Source: Tritrichomonas foetus (taxonomy: Eukaryota; Parabasalia; Tritrichomonadida; Tritrichomonadidae). Taken from it: DNA of 64,000 nucleotides. Shown here in pieces: positions 18,539-29,520 of this stretch (positions are counted from its first letter, which is position 1; every line of letters begins with the position of its first letter). The notes beneath the pieces were generated by a model. It ran no database searches, was not told the DNA's origin, and worked only from the letters and a program-made list of their open reading frames with translations. The DNA lies in the NCBI GenBank assembly GCA_001839685.1, contig MLAK01000239.1, forward strand, positions 11,529-75,528, read 5' to 3'. A program made the position numbers and the translations under genes.

Positions 18539-20185
18539 TCATTCATCGATAGGAACTTCAAATTCATCATTTACAGGTCCAAAGTCTATTCTCATGATGT
18601 CCAACATGTCATTCCTCAAGTTTATGAATCCAAAAGCCTCACCTAGCGAAAGCTCAAATAATTGCGGAGGATCTAGCATTGGATAGCCAAGAAATGCAAC
18701 AATAGACCTCCTTCTTTCTGCATAACAACATCCAAAAGAATGAATACGAGGAACCATGAAGAATCCATTATCGTTGATTTTTCCATTTTCAATCGAAACA
18801 GTTTCAAAATCTGGCTGAACGTGAAAAACAAACCACCAGTTTCGTTTCATATCCAATGCATAAAGAAGTGTGAATTTATTGTTTGCTTTTCCACCAAAAT
18901 AGAAGAGGTGATCTTTAACCGGCAAAAGTCGGCCGTAGTGATAGTCAGGAATAGGTGACAATCCTGAAGTTTGTATCGAAGTTGAAGTTCGATCGTGCAA
19001 ATTGATACACATCAAACTTGATTCCTTTAAACCGCCAAAAATATACATTTTTCCATCAATTGTCACGCATGAAGCATTATATCTTCCACTTTCATTCAAT
19101 ACATTCTTTACACAATTAGCGCTTTCATGCTTATCCGAATGGCTCCCACTTTTGTTCACACTTTTATCGCTTTGATTTAATTTTTTGTCCTGTGATGATT
19201 GTGAATTGGTGTGAGTGAATGTGTTGTTAAAGTTTGTTGGCTTGTCGTTGTTGTGATTTTCCCAGCGTTTGGTGTGAAGATTGTAGGAATATAAAGTTTG
19301 ATTAATTTTTCCTTTTTTATCTATTCCACCCCATATGAAAATATTCCCTTCAAAAAATGACATAAACGCGCCAGCAAGTCCAGGTGGATAACTTCCATTT
19401 CTTTTCATTACTTCAATTGTTTTTTGGTTGATATTAATTGCTGTCAAGTCTTTCCAGAATTTTGAGCCTTTTTTGCCTCCAAACACAAAAATGATAATTT
19501 CGTTGTTTTGCTCATCTTCAAAAATTGTGGAGCATGCTTCTTCAGAGGGTGGCATTTTTTTGCCGTTTATGAAAGATGAAATGGCAATTCTTTTCCACAA
19601 GTGTGTATTATGATCAAATTCCCAAACTTCATCGGGCTTTAAATACTCGGTATCGTTTTTGCCACAGCCGACAAATGTTTTTTGATGTTTTTTAGACGTT
19701 GCGAAAAAGTGACCGACCCTTGGTTGTGGAGAAAGTGACTGTGAACATGTTATACTCCATTTAGCATGATATGGAACTTTATGTAGCATTTTTCCTAACG
19801 ATATTGATGAATTATTTATTGCGCCCAAATCGAAGCGAACTTGACTGCTGGTCTTATTTATTTCATTTGTTAATTTATTTTGATTTAAGTTTTTTTCTTC
19901 GATATTGTGAAGATTGGCTGTGTCCATATTTCCGAAGCCTCGATAGCTTGAAACTACTCCACTGGTTTGATTATCGTTGATTGGCGTAAGTGGCAAGTGC
20001 GGTGACATTGATCGAACACCTGGAAAAAGAAGATTTCCTCGATTATGAAGCGGCATAGATCCTATTCGTGTGTGTTTTTCTCGTCCGTAGAGACCTTCAC
20101 CGTCCATGACCTCTGGTGGTGGACGGAGATGCCCGCCATATGGATTACTAAATGCGTGAGAAGGACTGCTTACGTTTGATCCCAT
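18539..20185 (-). CDS. Kelch-repeat protein, paralogue of the gene at 14931-16103
   Basis: An in-frame ATG at 20209 would give 556 residues. I choose the ATG at 20185 (548 residues) because it produces MGSNVSSPS, with Gly2 and Ser6, another myristoylation context like that of the paralogue. The N-terminal 130 residues are low-complexity, Ser/Asn/Gly-rich. Kelch-like blades follow: FVGCGKNDTE, FVFGGKKGSK, FIWGGIDKKG, YIFGGLKESS and FYFGGKANNK. A Ser/Asn/His-rich insert (about 19090-19250) interrupts the propeller between the third and fourth blades. The C-terminal block WWFVFHVQPD, FFMVPRIHSFG, LGYPMLDPP and LRNDMLDIM aligns with the paralogue. Same strand, similar order and about 2.4 kb apart suggest a local duplication later invaded by the foldback element. 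Function unknown; a membrane-anchored protein-binding scaffold is plausible. Confidence 0.85.
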   Translation of the reverse strand: MGSNVSSPSHAFSNPYGGHLRPPPEVMDGEGLYGREKHTRIGSMPLHNRGNLLFPGVRSMSPHLPLTPINDNQTSGVVSSYRGFGNMDTANLHNIEEKNLNQNKLTNEINKTSSQVRFDLGAINNSSISLGKMLHKVPYHAKWSITCSQSLSPQPRVGHFFATSKKHQKTFVGCGKNDTEYLKPDEVWEFDHNTHLWKRIAISSFINGKKMPPSEEACSTIFEDEQNNEIIIFVFGGKKGSKFWKDLTAININQKTIEVMKRNGSYPPGLAGAFMSFFEGNIFIWGGIDKKGKINQTLYSYNLHTKRWENHNNDKPTNFNNTFTHTNSQSSQDKKLNQSDKSVNKSGSHSDKHESANCVKNVLNESGRYNASCVTIDGKMYIFGGLKESSLMCINLHDRTSTSIQTSGLSPIPDYHYGRLLPVKDHLFYFGGKANNKFTLLYALDMKRNWWFVFHVQPDFETVSIENGKINDNGFFMVPRIHSFGCCYAERRRSIVAFLGYPMLDPPQLFELSLGEAFGFINLRNDMLDIMRIDFGPVNDEFEVPIDE

Positions 20186-21115
20186 TCTCTTTTTTGAAGG
20201 TGATTTCACTCATATATTTCAATGAGAATTCAATACAATTCTTTCAAGTAAAAAAAAAAGATTAGAAATTTTATACTCTATTGATTCAATAGTATTGAAT
20301 ACATAAAAAAAAAAGATTTTATTCTGAATTTTTTATAATAATTCACAACTTAGAAAGTTGTACATTCAAACTTTATTCTCAATTGTGTTTTCTTTGATTT
20401 ACGAAATGTATTCAAAAGAACAATGGATTTTTGTGAGAAGTTGTATGAACAATTTAACATTCAATTTTTTCTAAATGGATTCTGCCATTCATTCAAAAAA
20501 AGTACTTTCGTTTCTGAAAATTTGAATATAAAAGTTGATAAGGTGAAATCTTTATTGATAACGCTGAAATATTTGACCATGATTTTATTCGAAGAATTTT
20601 ACATAAGCGCGGTTTTTTATGGGATTGAATAAAATATCTTCTTATATTCGCATTCAGAAATAACTATTATATTTTTATAGATTAATTAAAAGTTTATTTA
20701 GACATATTTATTATTAATGATAATTAAACGAGTTTTTATTTATGTAAAATCAAGATATGATTGAATCTCCAAAGTATTTAATTTCTATCAGTGTTATCAA
20801 AAAATCCACAAACAATAGAAAATCTTTCCTAGTCATAAGAAATTGATTCAATTTTGTAATTATTATCTTTTCTTTATTCGTCTTTCCTGCGGAAAATTCG
20901 TCATCAATTTCATTCAGAGTAATTTCAATTTATTAACTATGAATTAAAATGATGTTTAACTCGAAATTTAATGATTGTAGAGTCAAAATATGTAGCAACT
21001 CACTTTTGATACTAGATTGAGATTTATGAATTAAAAAGTGGCATATGGTTTTTTATAATTGATAAATACAAACCTATTTACTAATAAAAGAAATAAATAA
21101 TAACATAACAAGATA
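20186..21115. other. Intergenic region with one weak small ORF
   Basis: A plus-strand ATG frame at 20423-20632 (69 codons) has no recognisable domain, and the surrounding DNA is noncoding in character. I do not call it a gene. The rest is AT-rich without features. Confidence 0.3.
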
Positions 21116-22819
21116 TTATTTTGCACTTTCTTCATTGAATGGTGTCAGAACCTCAACAATTCGCTCTTTAATCTCTTTAGGTGGATTTTGCTTCACCAAC
21201 TTTTGTAAAAACTTTACACCTATTCGTTGAATCCTCACTTTGTCACTCCTCAAAAACATTTTAATTTTCCCCTCAATTCTGTCTGTGAAAAAGTTCCAGC
21301 CAAATACCTTCACAAATTTTAAGCAATGAGTGACTGATGCATGCCTAATTGTAAAATTAGTATTTTCCACTCTAAACAAAATCTCATTGAACAATTTAGA
21401 AGCCAGATAAATGTTTTCCTTTTTTTCTAAAAACAAGGAGATGCAGTGAATTCCAGCCAAAACTGACCTCCATTCATTACTTTTCAGTGAACTTCGAATA
21501 ATTTGAATGATTTTTGTTTCTTCTTTGTAACCTTCTGGCCAAACACAAAACGGAATAAATCCGGTAAGTATTATGTCTATTTCTTTCTGGCTTTTTAGAT
21601 CAAAAACAATACTCGATGATGAAAAATTATGAAGTTTGCAAGCAAGAAGACAGCCACCAATTCGCACAGTTTCATTGTTCGATTTTAGTGCATCTTCACA
21701 TATTTGAACTAGTTTATTACTCACAAACAAACAACTATTTTTTGTTGAATCCAAATTTTTATTTAATTTGTTATTGATTGGATCATTACTTGAGTCGTTT
21801 TCATCTCCATCTCTTTTGGATGACTCATTTGTTTCTATTTCGTTATCATTCATTTGATTATTTTCATTTATGTGATTATTTTTGGTCATCTGGTTATTTT
21901 CATCACTTTGATATTCTTTTGAAATTTCTTTTTTGTGATTTGAAATATAGAATGGAAAATCTGATTCTGATAAGCATTTTAATGCTTCACTTCGTAAAAG
22001 TGGAACTTTATCATAAGCTAAGTCAAAAAATGCTTCTTGAACGAGCTGTTCAGTAGAAATAAATTTGGCGCAATTTTCAATATAAGAATATCTAATTTTC
22101 CAATTTTTGTCTGTTGCGAAAGGATACAAAAAGTCAACCTTACTACCAAAATAAGAAGTCATTACTTGTACGAAATGAACTTTAACACAAGTTTCATTAT
22201 CATTAAAAAACTTAAGGAAAACAGTTTCAAAGAGTGATGGATCATAAAGCCAAAATTCGGGGAAAGTATCAACAACCGCCATTCTTACAGCTGTTGAAGG
22301 AGATTCCGAAAATAAAATTATTTTATTCAATAAAATATTGATATTTTCTTGAGAAAATGAAGCAAGAAAAAGGGAAGTAAATCTCAGTGATGTTGCTGAA
22401 ATATCAGATTGTTTTGTTTCTATTAAATGAAGAAATTGTGGAAATAAAATTTGATTGATTTTTTCGTCAGAAATCCTTTCTTTGATAATTGGTGAAATTT
22501 GAATAATTTGAGAAAAAATAAACGATCCGAGTGATTCAATGATGATTTTGAGAAGATTTGAAAATGCTTTAATTATTTCGTCGTTTGGATCTTCCGGAAT
22601 CAAAAATGGCAGATTGTCTACTAAAATTCTTGTCGCGAACCCGTCTGAAATCTGACACCAATTCCCCACAAAATTGATCAAATCTAAAAACTTATTTGAA
22701 TTTTCGGAATCTTCGGCTGCTTTTGTGAGAAGTGGTAAATTTGAATAAAAGTTGAGAGATGCGTTTCGTTTTCTAAGAATGACATCATGAATTAAGGTTG
22801 AAATAAGTGAATCAGACAT
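21116..22819 (-). CDS. HEAT-repeat protein, PP2A scaffold (PR65/A)-like
   Basis: A 567-residue protein built of about 35-40-residue helical pairs typical of HEAT repeats, for example SPSTAVRMAVVDTFPEFW, NETCVKVHFVQVMTSYF and DKNWKIRYSYIENCAKF. The last resembles the W-x-(V/I)-R-Y pattern of the PP2A A subunit. A charged Asn-rich insert (about residues 305-350, NENNQM repeats) breaks the solenoid in the middle. It is shorter at the C-terminus than a complete 15-repeat PR65 would suggest after removing the insert, and the match is diffuse. I therefore call it HEAT-repeat with moderate confidence and PP2A-like with low confidence. Such scaffolds hold phosphatase catalytic subunits; a PP1/PP2A-family phosphatase is present at 33845, but no specific link is shown. 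The ATG at 22819 starts the frame cleanly. Confidence 0.7.
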   Translation of the reverse strand: MSDSLISTLIHDVILRKRNASLNFYSNLPLLTKAAEDSENSNKFLDLINFVGNWCQISDGFATRILVDNLPFLIPEDPNDEIIKAFSNLLKIIIESLGSFIFSQIIQISPIIKERISDEKINQILFPQFLHLIETKQSDISATSLRFTSLFLASFSQENINILLNKIILFSESPSTAVRMAVVDTFPEFWLYDPSLFETVFLKFFNDNETCVKVHFVQVMTSYFGSKVDFLYPFATDKNWKIRYSYIENCAKFISTEQLVQEAFFDLAYDKVPLLRSEALKCLSESDFPFYISNHKKEISKEYQSDENNQMTKNNHINENNQMNDNEIETNESSKRDGDENDSSNDPINNKLNKNLDSTKNSCLFVSNKLVQICEDALKSNNETVRIGGCLLACKLHNFSSSSIVFDLKSQKEIDIILTGFIPFCVWPEGYKEETKIIQIIRSSLKSNEWRSVLAGIHCISLFLEKKENIYLASKLFNEILFRVENTNFTIRHASVTHCLKFVKVFGWNFFTDRIEGKIKMFLRSDKVRIQRIGVKFLQKLVKQNPPKEIKERIVEVLTPFNEESAK

Positions 22820-23101
22820 CTAGACATGTTATATGAAATTTCAATGTGTAATTTGGTGTGAACTGACCAAATATATTATCAAAAAAATAGCTATTTTCTG
22901 ATATCATCTTTTTGACAATGATAAAACCTAAAACTTTTTATGTATTTAAATGGTCTTTCTTCTGAATTGTTGATCATATAAACGCTGAAAAAGTAGGTTA
23001 TCAAATTGACAATCAATTCACAACATATCATAATTTGATTAAAATCAAAAAATAGTGACAAAAGAGTTTTCAATGAAAAAAGATTTTTTATGAATGTTAA
23101 T

Positions 23102-26100
23102 TTAGGCACCAACTTTGCTCTTCTTCTTCACGCAGCAGCAAACAACAATAATTACTATGATTGCAACGAGAACAACACATCCAACAACTATACCAATAAT
23201 TGCACCTGTTGATAGTCCCGCCTTTTTAATTTTCGTAATTTTCATTGCAACACAACTTGACCCTATGTTATTTGATCTATAAATTGAAGATCCATAAATT
23301 GATGCTGCATAATGCCTAGTTAAATAAATCAATTCAGTAGTAAATATTTCCAATTCGATTTTGATGTCCTTTGTTCGTGTATTCAATTTATCATCAACAA
23401 ATGAAATTTTATCACGAAGTTCATCAAATGTCATTCCTGAAAGATCAACCAATAATGGGTATCCACCTTCTAAATTCTTTTCGAAATACTCTATGATTTC
23501 ATCTTTCGATAACCCATAAGCTTCCGCAAGCTTTAAATCTTTATTATCAAGGAAACTATAAGATACTCGGCCTATTGAATCATCATATAGGACAAAATAA
23601 GGAATATGAGCCACATCTTCATTTAATTTATACTCCATGTGAATTGTTGCTGATGATTTCTGTTGGATTGAAGTTGCCGCTCCTAACACTGTAATATCTG
23701 ATGGAGGAGTGAAATATGAAGTTCCACCACCAGTAATTGTTAATGATGAGTCAAATGTTGCTGTTAAATCCTCAACATCTAATTTATATACTGTAACAGG
23801 TTGTTGAAAAGTGATTGAACCAAATCTTCGAACAGATTCAACAGAATGTGACCAAATAGAGATTGAATCATCATAATTTATAGTTTTCTTTATAAGTAAA
23901 GACGTAAATGTAGATGTTTCAACTTCTCTATAACAAGCTAAATTGGCTTGTCGATAAGAAATTCCATATAAATGTTCGTTATCAAGATTGATTGGGATTG
24001 TTGATGACATAAGGTATAAGCGAATAGTCGAACTTGATCCAATGACAAATGGAAATTCGTCTATTTCTGACCAATCTGGTAGAGTATAAGAATAACCATG
24101 TAATGCGAAATATAAGGGTTTGATTGTTTTTGTTGCAGTAGTAAATGTTATAGATCCAAATGGTTTATAAACAAGGAATTTAGGATTAATATCAGTTACA
24201 GTATAATTGGTATTATATAAATCACTAAGATAAACTTTCCATCCATTTTCCAAGAAATCAAATCGATAAATGGTTTCTACATATGAACCATTAATACAAA
24301 TTGTTTTAATTTTATTAACATTTTCCTTAGTGAGAAGGTTTAATGTATTTAATGAGGATGCTGTCAGAAGAGATTCTGATCCGAAATTGAAATTTTCATT
24401 TTTTGTTATTTTAACATTGCCAATTTCTACATGGTTCTTAAATATCAGAGAATCCTCAAATTCAACTGTACCCGTTCCTGTGATCGAAAATGTGGTAATG
24501 TGATCAATTGCTTCCTGTGTTCCTTTGATTTTGACAATTTCTGTGGAGTATACATAAATACTCACACTACATACGGTATGGTTAATGAACGATAAATCTA
24601 CAGTTCTGTTTTCAACTATAGAAACTCCAATAATTGTTGTAAAGTTGTTGTAAAATAAGCTCAAAGAAGATTCATTATAAATAGATATTGTTGGAGGACC
24701 GTATGTCATAGTTTGATTTAAACCAGCATATCGAAGTGACCCAAAACTGGATGTTCCAGTGGTAAAAATCGAAAGCTCTTTATTAAAACCTCGATTTGAA
24801 TCACATGTGCTAATATCGGGATCATCATATTCACTTTCTGCCATTGTAAATGTGGCATCAATATCTTTTGTGCACATAAAAATTGGATAGAAATTTCCCT
24901 CTCTTTGCCGGATCGAATTGATATAGCCATCTGATCTAAAGTATGTTTTGACCATGTACAGTCTGGCAGAACCAGACAACCCTGTGGATGAAATTTCTGG
25001 AATACTGGCAGAATATTCACCATATGAATTAATTGTGTAGGACGGTTGAATAAGAATGATTGGATTGTTACGAAATTCAAGAGTGTTAAAAGTAATGGCT
25101 GATTTATCAAGGGTAAGTCCACATTCCATGATAACATGGGCACTGATAACATATAAATTGAAATCCTCATACAAATAAAGGCCATATTTTATTGTCATTT
25201 TGAATTCATAGTCATCTGATGTTGAAATTTGAGATGAATACAAATTGAAAGTATCGCAGTACAAATAAGTATTACCTTTCAAAGTTCTATTTCCGTTGTA
25301 TGTAAAAGTATCACAGTTTATATCACTTTTAGGATAGAAATTTACAGCCTTATTAATTGTTAAGGAGCTTATGTGATTACTATTTTCCCATGTCAAAGAA
25401 GAGTTATAGGCTGTAAATGAAAATGTACTCGGTAAATAATTACCTTTATAAATATTTATTTCATTTCTTTCGTTGGCAATTGTTAAATAATTATTGAAAA
25501 ATGAATTGTAATTGTAATCTCCAGTAATTGAGAAAGCTTCTGTTGGATATGGATTAAAATAAAATCCTACAGTGTAATTGTATGAAGGAATGTTAAATGT
25601 AATAGTTTTTGCACTATATGCAACCCTCATTTCATTTCCTTCGAAAAACACTGATCCAGAATAAAATAATGAAAAATAGATAAAATTAGGTTCTGGGTAT
25701 CTTAGTATTTGTCGGAATGTTGGATAATCATTTGGTGGGGGAGTATCTTCTGTGACTGTCTTTCTTCTTAAATAAATCTGTGTGAAATTAATTGATTTGA
25801 AATATGATATTGTGTCATGATAAACATCAAAATAAATTACATCAACATTCACTAATTGAGTACTTGTTTCGACAATTTTAGTGCTGGATGATAAAACTAG
25901 GTGGGTTAAATTCCATTCAGAGCCAGTTAATTTGAGTGTACAACTATCAAAACTTACATATTGAAAACGTTGGGGATCTTGTTCTGATAAATCCAAAGTT
26001 AAAACAACAGGGTCTGTCGTATAGTCTGTATTAACATGAATAAGTAAATCATTGGGATCGTGTAGGTACTGATGGTATTCACAAATTGGCATTTCACTTT

Positions 26101-26263
26101 GCTTTAATGTAATATTATTGGTAATAGTAATTACTAAATAGTGATCTTTGCAATTATACGTTTTTAAGTCAGTTTTGAATGTTTCATCTGTGGTGTATGT
26201 TTTAATATTGGTTCCATCATATATTGAATGACCAAGTACAAATGTTAAGAGCAGAGAAAACAT
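23102..26263 (-). CDS. Large type I surface membrane protein, family with the gene at 29628
   Basis: About 1053 residues. The frame is open slightly further, but from a TTG. The ATG at 26263 gives MFSLLLTFVLGHS, a short signal peptide. The ectodomain of about 1000 residues is rich in Thr, Ser, Asn and Tyr, with many NxS/T sequons and few cysteines. It has an irregular beta-rich pattern suggestive of a beta-helix or beta-sandwich stack. The C-terminus has one transmembrane segment (STGAIIGIVVGCVVLV) followed by CCCVKKK and a tail of fewer than ten residues. The Cys cluster next to the membrane is a likely palmitoylation site. It aligns along its whole length with the protein at 29628-32837 (shared GWxVxLxD, PDWS, GDYNY and GNYL motifs). 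It is probably a cell-surface adhesin or structural coat protein; the ligand is unknown. Confidence 0.85.
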   Translation of the reverse strand: MFSLLLTFVLGHSIYDGTNIKTYTTDETFKTDLKTYNCKDHYLVITITNNITLKQSEMPICEYHQYLHDPNDLLIHVNTDYTTDPVVLTLDLSEQDPQRFQYVSFDSCTLKLTGSEWNLTHLVLSSSTKIVETSTQLVNVDVIYFDVYHDTISYFKSINFTQIYLRRKTVTEDTPPPNDYPTFRQILRYPEPNFIYFSLFYSGSVFFEGNEMRVAYSAKTITFNIPSYNYTVGFYFNPYPTEAFSITGDYNYNSFFNNYLTIANERNEINIYKGNYLPSTFSFTAYNSSLTWENSNHISSLTINKAVNFYPKSDINCDTFTYNGNRTLKGNTYLYCDTFNLYSSQISTSDDYEFKMTIKYGLYLYEDFNLYVISAHVIMECGLTLDKSAITFNTLEFRNNPIILIQPSYTINSYGEYSASIPEISSTGLSGSARLYMVKTYFRSDGYINSIRQREGNFYPIFMCTKDIDATFTMAESEYDDPDISTCDSNRGFNKELSIFTTGTSSFGSLRYAGLNQTMTYGPPTISIYNESSLSLFYNNFTTIIGVSIVENRTVDLSFINHTVCSVSIYVYSTEIVKIKGTQEAIDHITTFSITGTGTVEFEDSLIFKNHVEIGNVKITKNENFNFGSESLLTASSLNTLNLLTKENVNKIKTICINGSYVETIYRFDFLENGWKVYLSDLYNTNYTVTDINPKFLVYKPFGSITFTTATKTIKPLYFALHGYSYTLPDWSEIDEFPFVIGSSSTIRLYLMSSTIPINLDNEHLYGISYRQANLACYREVETSTFTSLLIKKTINYDDSISIWSHSVESVRRFGSITFQQPVTVYKLDVEDLTATFDSSLTITGGGTSYFTPPSDITVLGAATSIQQKSSATIHMEYKLNEDVAHIPYFVLYDDSIGRVSYSFLDNKDLKLAEAYGLSKDEIIEYFEKNLEGGYPLLVDLSGMTFDELRDKISFVDDKLNTRTKDIKIELEIFTTELIYLTRHYAASIYGSSIYRSNNIGSSCVAMKITKIKKAGLSTGAIIGIVVGCVVLVAIIVIIVVCCCVKKKSKVGA

Positions 26264-28230
26264 TGTGAACAATCTATAAAAATGAAATTCGTTAATATTT
26301 ATTCACATCACTTCTTAATCATTTTTAATGTATCATTATTATCTCAACAAAATCGAGACAAACACTATGTATTTTTCTGCTCCATATATAAATATATATT
26401 ATGATCATGATTTTATTGTATTGAATAGTATATGAATAGGGATGGACAAGATATTTTATAAACTTTATGTCTCATTGAATTCTGATTTCAATTGTAGAAT
26501 AATGGGCAAAATAATATTGAAAAGGCATAATGTCGTTTTTAGTTTATTTCTGGGAAAGTTTCAAAAAAAGAGATTTTTTTTTGAAAGTTTGATCTATGAA
26601 AAGATGACCGATATTATTTTCATTTGATCTTACACTAAATTTGTACATTTGACATTTTTGATGATTAGGGAAAATGAAGCACGTTACATTTTCTTGTAAA
26701 ATGTTTTTGAAAAATTTCGGATAAAATAGTCTGTTTTGGTTTCTTTCCTGTTTCATTAATATTTCATGAAAACAATTCTTCATGGTTTTATCATTTGTTA
26801 TTGATACAAAAATAAAAATGTATGATATTCACCTCTAACATAGGAGTTTTTTCCTTTTCATCCACTGTTCTTGAAGTCTTGAATTTCTGAGAATTTTTAC
26901 TCGTGGTTATTATGGTTCAAAGGAAAAAAGAGAGTCACAAATGAAGAAAAGAAAACATCTTCCATTTTAATTCAAATGAAATTGTTTTTAATCATCTTGT
27001 GAAAAATAGAAAACGAAGATTAAAAGCATGAAAATATGATATATTTCGTAAAAGTCTTATTTGCCCACATATTATTTCTTTCGAAAAAATATTTTGAGAA
27101 ATATTTCAAAATTGTGAGCATGTTAACACTCAGAAAAAAACAGTTTTCTATTCACAATCATATTGTGAGTTCATATCACATATATTTTAGACTAAGTCCT
27201 CTTTGTTATGTTCTCATCAATTAGCATAATTGGGTTTCTGCCAATATTTACGTGAAATCAACATGCATTCACTGAACCCCCGATTGTTTCATATATTTTT
27301 GTTGGGTGGATTCATTATTTTGCTTTGACTCCTGGTAAATTATATTGATTGATTTAGTTTCCTTGATATCATCTCCTAGAGTAGGAACAAAATTAATAGA
27401 ATTAAGTTTTCTGTAAAACAAATGGGTCTTTTTTCTCCTGAAACAATCAATCAAAAATGTTAGAGCTAAATCTAAACTCTCCAAAATGTAAATCAAGATG
27501 ATCAAATTTTATTCGAAAATTCATTGACTTTAAGTCAAAGATCTTTTGTTATTGATTCAGACAGTATCCAATTTGCAACCAGACTCACGAATTTTCTATC
27601 GAAATCCGTTCTAGAGATGAAAAATTGATTCAGATTTTCGGATATTTTGAATATTGATATATTAATTGTCTACTGGCAGTGTAATTATCTTTTTTAACTC
27701 TTTCATCACAATAGTTGTACTTTAAAACAATATTAATAATAGTCATCTTTGTGTGTCTTCTGGTCAAATATTATGAAATCAAACTAAATAAATGTGAAAA
27801 GAAATTTGATTGCTAATCTTCATAGCATAAATAAAGCAACACCGAAAAAAAAATGACTTTAAAAATAAAACGAGTGATGTGATTTTCTTACGAACATTTA
27901 ACATATTGTTTGACGCCATATTCCATTTATCTTTTTCATTACATTAAATGAATTAATAAAATTATTGTTTTATCTTGATTTCATCATAATAAGTCCTTGT
28001 ATAACAAAAAAACTCAAATGAAATTACACATTGTAAAGATATGATATGGTGCTCAGAATTTATTTTTATTATAATATTTTTTGAAAGAAACTGTATTTTT
28101 GATATCATTGCCCATCAATAAAATTTCGATTATTTATTTCCTTTGCCATATCGCAGAGATCAATTTATACATAATACATTTTTGTATAGAACATTTTTTA
28201 TTATGCAATATACGTAGGGCTCAGAAAATA
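26264..28230. other. Long gene-free interval between surface paralogue and mariner element
   Basis: Nearly 2 kb of AT-rich DNA without a supported gene. Short frames (for example 27269-27505 minus and 27036-27224 plus) have no domain or credible start context. The promoter of the surface gene at 26263 must lie at its left edge; TTCATTTTTATAG at about 26280-26292 (minus strand) resembles an initiator. Confidence 0.4.
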
Positions 28231-28257
28231 TAGGGTGTCCGGAGGCGTGATGTCACT
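28231..28257 (+). repeat. Left terminal inverted repeat of the mariner element
   Basis: Begins TAGGGTGTCCGG and ends GTGATGTCACT, immediately after a TA target site. Confidence 0.92.
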
Positions 28258-28433
28258 ACCCACATTAGAAGTGAAATCAATACATTATATTTATAAATAA
28301 TAAACTATGCAATGTTAACATAAAAATTTTGAAAACAATTTTTTTTTCTCTTGACTGAAAATAGAGATAAAGAATCTTTTTCATAAAAAAAAAGAATAAT
28401 TTATAAACGTACACGATGCACGTTTATTAAAAA

Positions 28434-29444
28434 ATGATTGATCAACATTCAATCATAACTTTTCTGCAGCTTGAAGGAAAAAGGGGCAAAGAAATATATG
28501 AAGAAATGAAGAGTGTCTTGAAAGAAAAATGTTTGTCTCAAAGACAAATCTACCGAGTCATGGCAGAACTGAACAGAAGTCAAAACACACAGCCTGTGAA
28601 AAAAGAGAAAAAGTGCCAAAGTTATGATATTCTTGACTGGAAAATTTTAGATGTTTTAACCGAATTTCCACATTCATCGTGTCGATATATTGCTAATGTT
28701 TTAGGTGAACCAAAATCGACAATTTATGATCGTTTAACATCAAAATTAATGTATAAACATGTGCATCTTCGATGGGTGCCACATATTCTAACAGAAAATC
28801 AAAAGGCCAATAGAGTTTTATTGGCAAAAAAACTTTTTAAAATTTTGAATGCAGAACAAAAAACTAATTTTACCTTTTTAATAACAGGAGATGAGTCTTG
28901 GTTTTATTCCAAGACTGATTTCAATACACAATGGATTCCTGAAAACTCAGTAATCCCAACTATTCAAAATCCAGGGTTTCAGATCACTAAATTTATGGTG
29001 ACTGTATTTTGGAACCCTCATGGGATAATTCATATTGATGTTTTGCCGCCAAATGAAAAGTTTAATGCTGCATATTATATTACAGCCATTATGTCAAAAA
29101 TTGTTGAGTTTAAAAACTCGAATAATTATAAAAAATTATTTGTTCATTATGACAATGCAAAGCCTCATGTGGCAAAAATTGTCAAAAAATATATAAATGA
29201 AAACTCACTAGAATCAGTTCCACATCCGGCATATTCACCTGATTTGGCGCCTAGCGACTTTTTTTTATTTGGAACTATTAAAGAAAAAGTTAAAGGAATT
29301 GTTTTTGAATCACCAAGCCATTTGATTCAAACAATAGTCCAAATTTTCAATGAAATTCCATCGGAAACTTTGTTTTCAGTTTTTGCAGAATGGCAAAATA
29401 GACTGAAAAAAGTTATTGATGCCAATGGAGACTACATATTTTGA
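28434..29444 (+). CDS. Mariner transposase (D,D34D)
   Basis: A 336-residue transposase of normal mariner length. The N-terminal 110 residues are two helix-turn-helix regions (paired-like DNA binding, for example SLSQRQIYRVMAEL-type and HSSCRYIANVLGEPKSTIYD). The catalytic core contains TGDESWFY (first Asp), VHYDNAKPH (second Asp) and HPAYSPDLAPSDFFLFG (third Asp). I count 34 residues between the second and third Asp, the mariner D34D signature. Other family landmarks, such as the WxPENS-like motif, are present. No stop or frameshift interrupts it, so it may be a recently active copy. It cuts at the terminal repeats and reinserts at TA. A real ATG at 28434 starts the frame about 200 bp inside the left end. 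Confidence 0.97.
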   Translation: MIDQHSIITFLQLEGKRGKEIYEEMKSVLKEKCLSQRQIYRVMAELNRSQNTQPVKKEKKCQSYDILDWKILDVLTEFPHSSCRYIANVLGEPKSTIYDRLTSKLMYKHVHLRWVPHILTENQKANRVLLAKKLFKILNAEQKTNFTFLITGDESWFYSKTDFNTQWIPENSVIPTIQNPGFQITKFMVTVFWNPHGIIHIDVLPPNEKFNAAYYITAIMSKIVEFKNSNNYKKLFVHYDNAKPHVAKIVKKYINENSLESVPHPAYSPDLAPSDFFLFGTIKEKVKGIVFESPSHLIQTIVQIFNEIPSETLFSVFAEWQNRLKKVIDANGDYIF

Positions 29445-29493
29445 AATACTTATCAATAAAAAATGACTTATTAGAAATGACTTTATTATACTT

Positions 29494-29520
29494 AGTGACA
29501 TCACATTACCGGACACCCTA
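29494..29520 (-). repeat. Right terminal inverted repeat of the mariner element
   Basis: The reverse complement begins TAGGGTGTCCGG and ends GTGATGTCACT, and is followed by TA. It differs from the left repeat at four adjacent bases. Confidence 0.92.

Larger units (their letters stand above)
28231..29520 (+). mobile_element. Tc1/mariner-family transposon, apparently complete
   Basis: A 1290-bp element flanked by TA dinucleotides (28229-28230 and 29521-29522), the expected target-site duplication. The ends are inverted repeats that begin TAGGGTGTCCGG. They match at 23 of 27 positions (28231-28257 against 29494-29520), with the four mismatches adjacent at positions 13-16. A single uninterrupted transposase gene lies inside. 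All these parts fit a mariner element. It sits between the divergently transcribed surface-protein genes and ends about 107 bp before the start codon of the right-hand one. Confidence 0.95.

Noticed and set aside
20423..20632. Small ATG frame as a gene
   Set aside because: No domain, no initiator-like motif in a convincing position, and a composition like the flanks.
27122..27132. TTAACACTCAG as a trichomonad 3' splice signal (ACTAACACACAG type)
   Set aside because: Only a loose match, with no adjoining exon frames. I saw no gene here that needs an intron.
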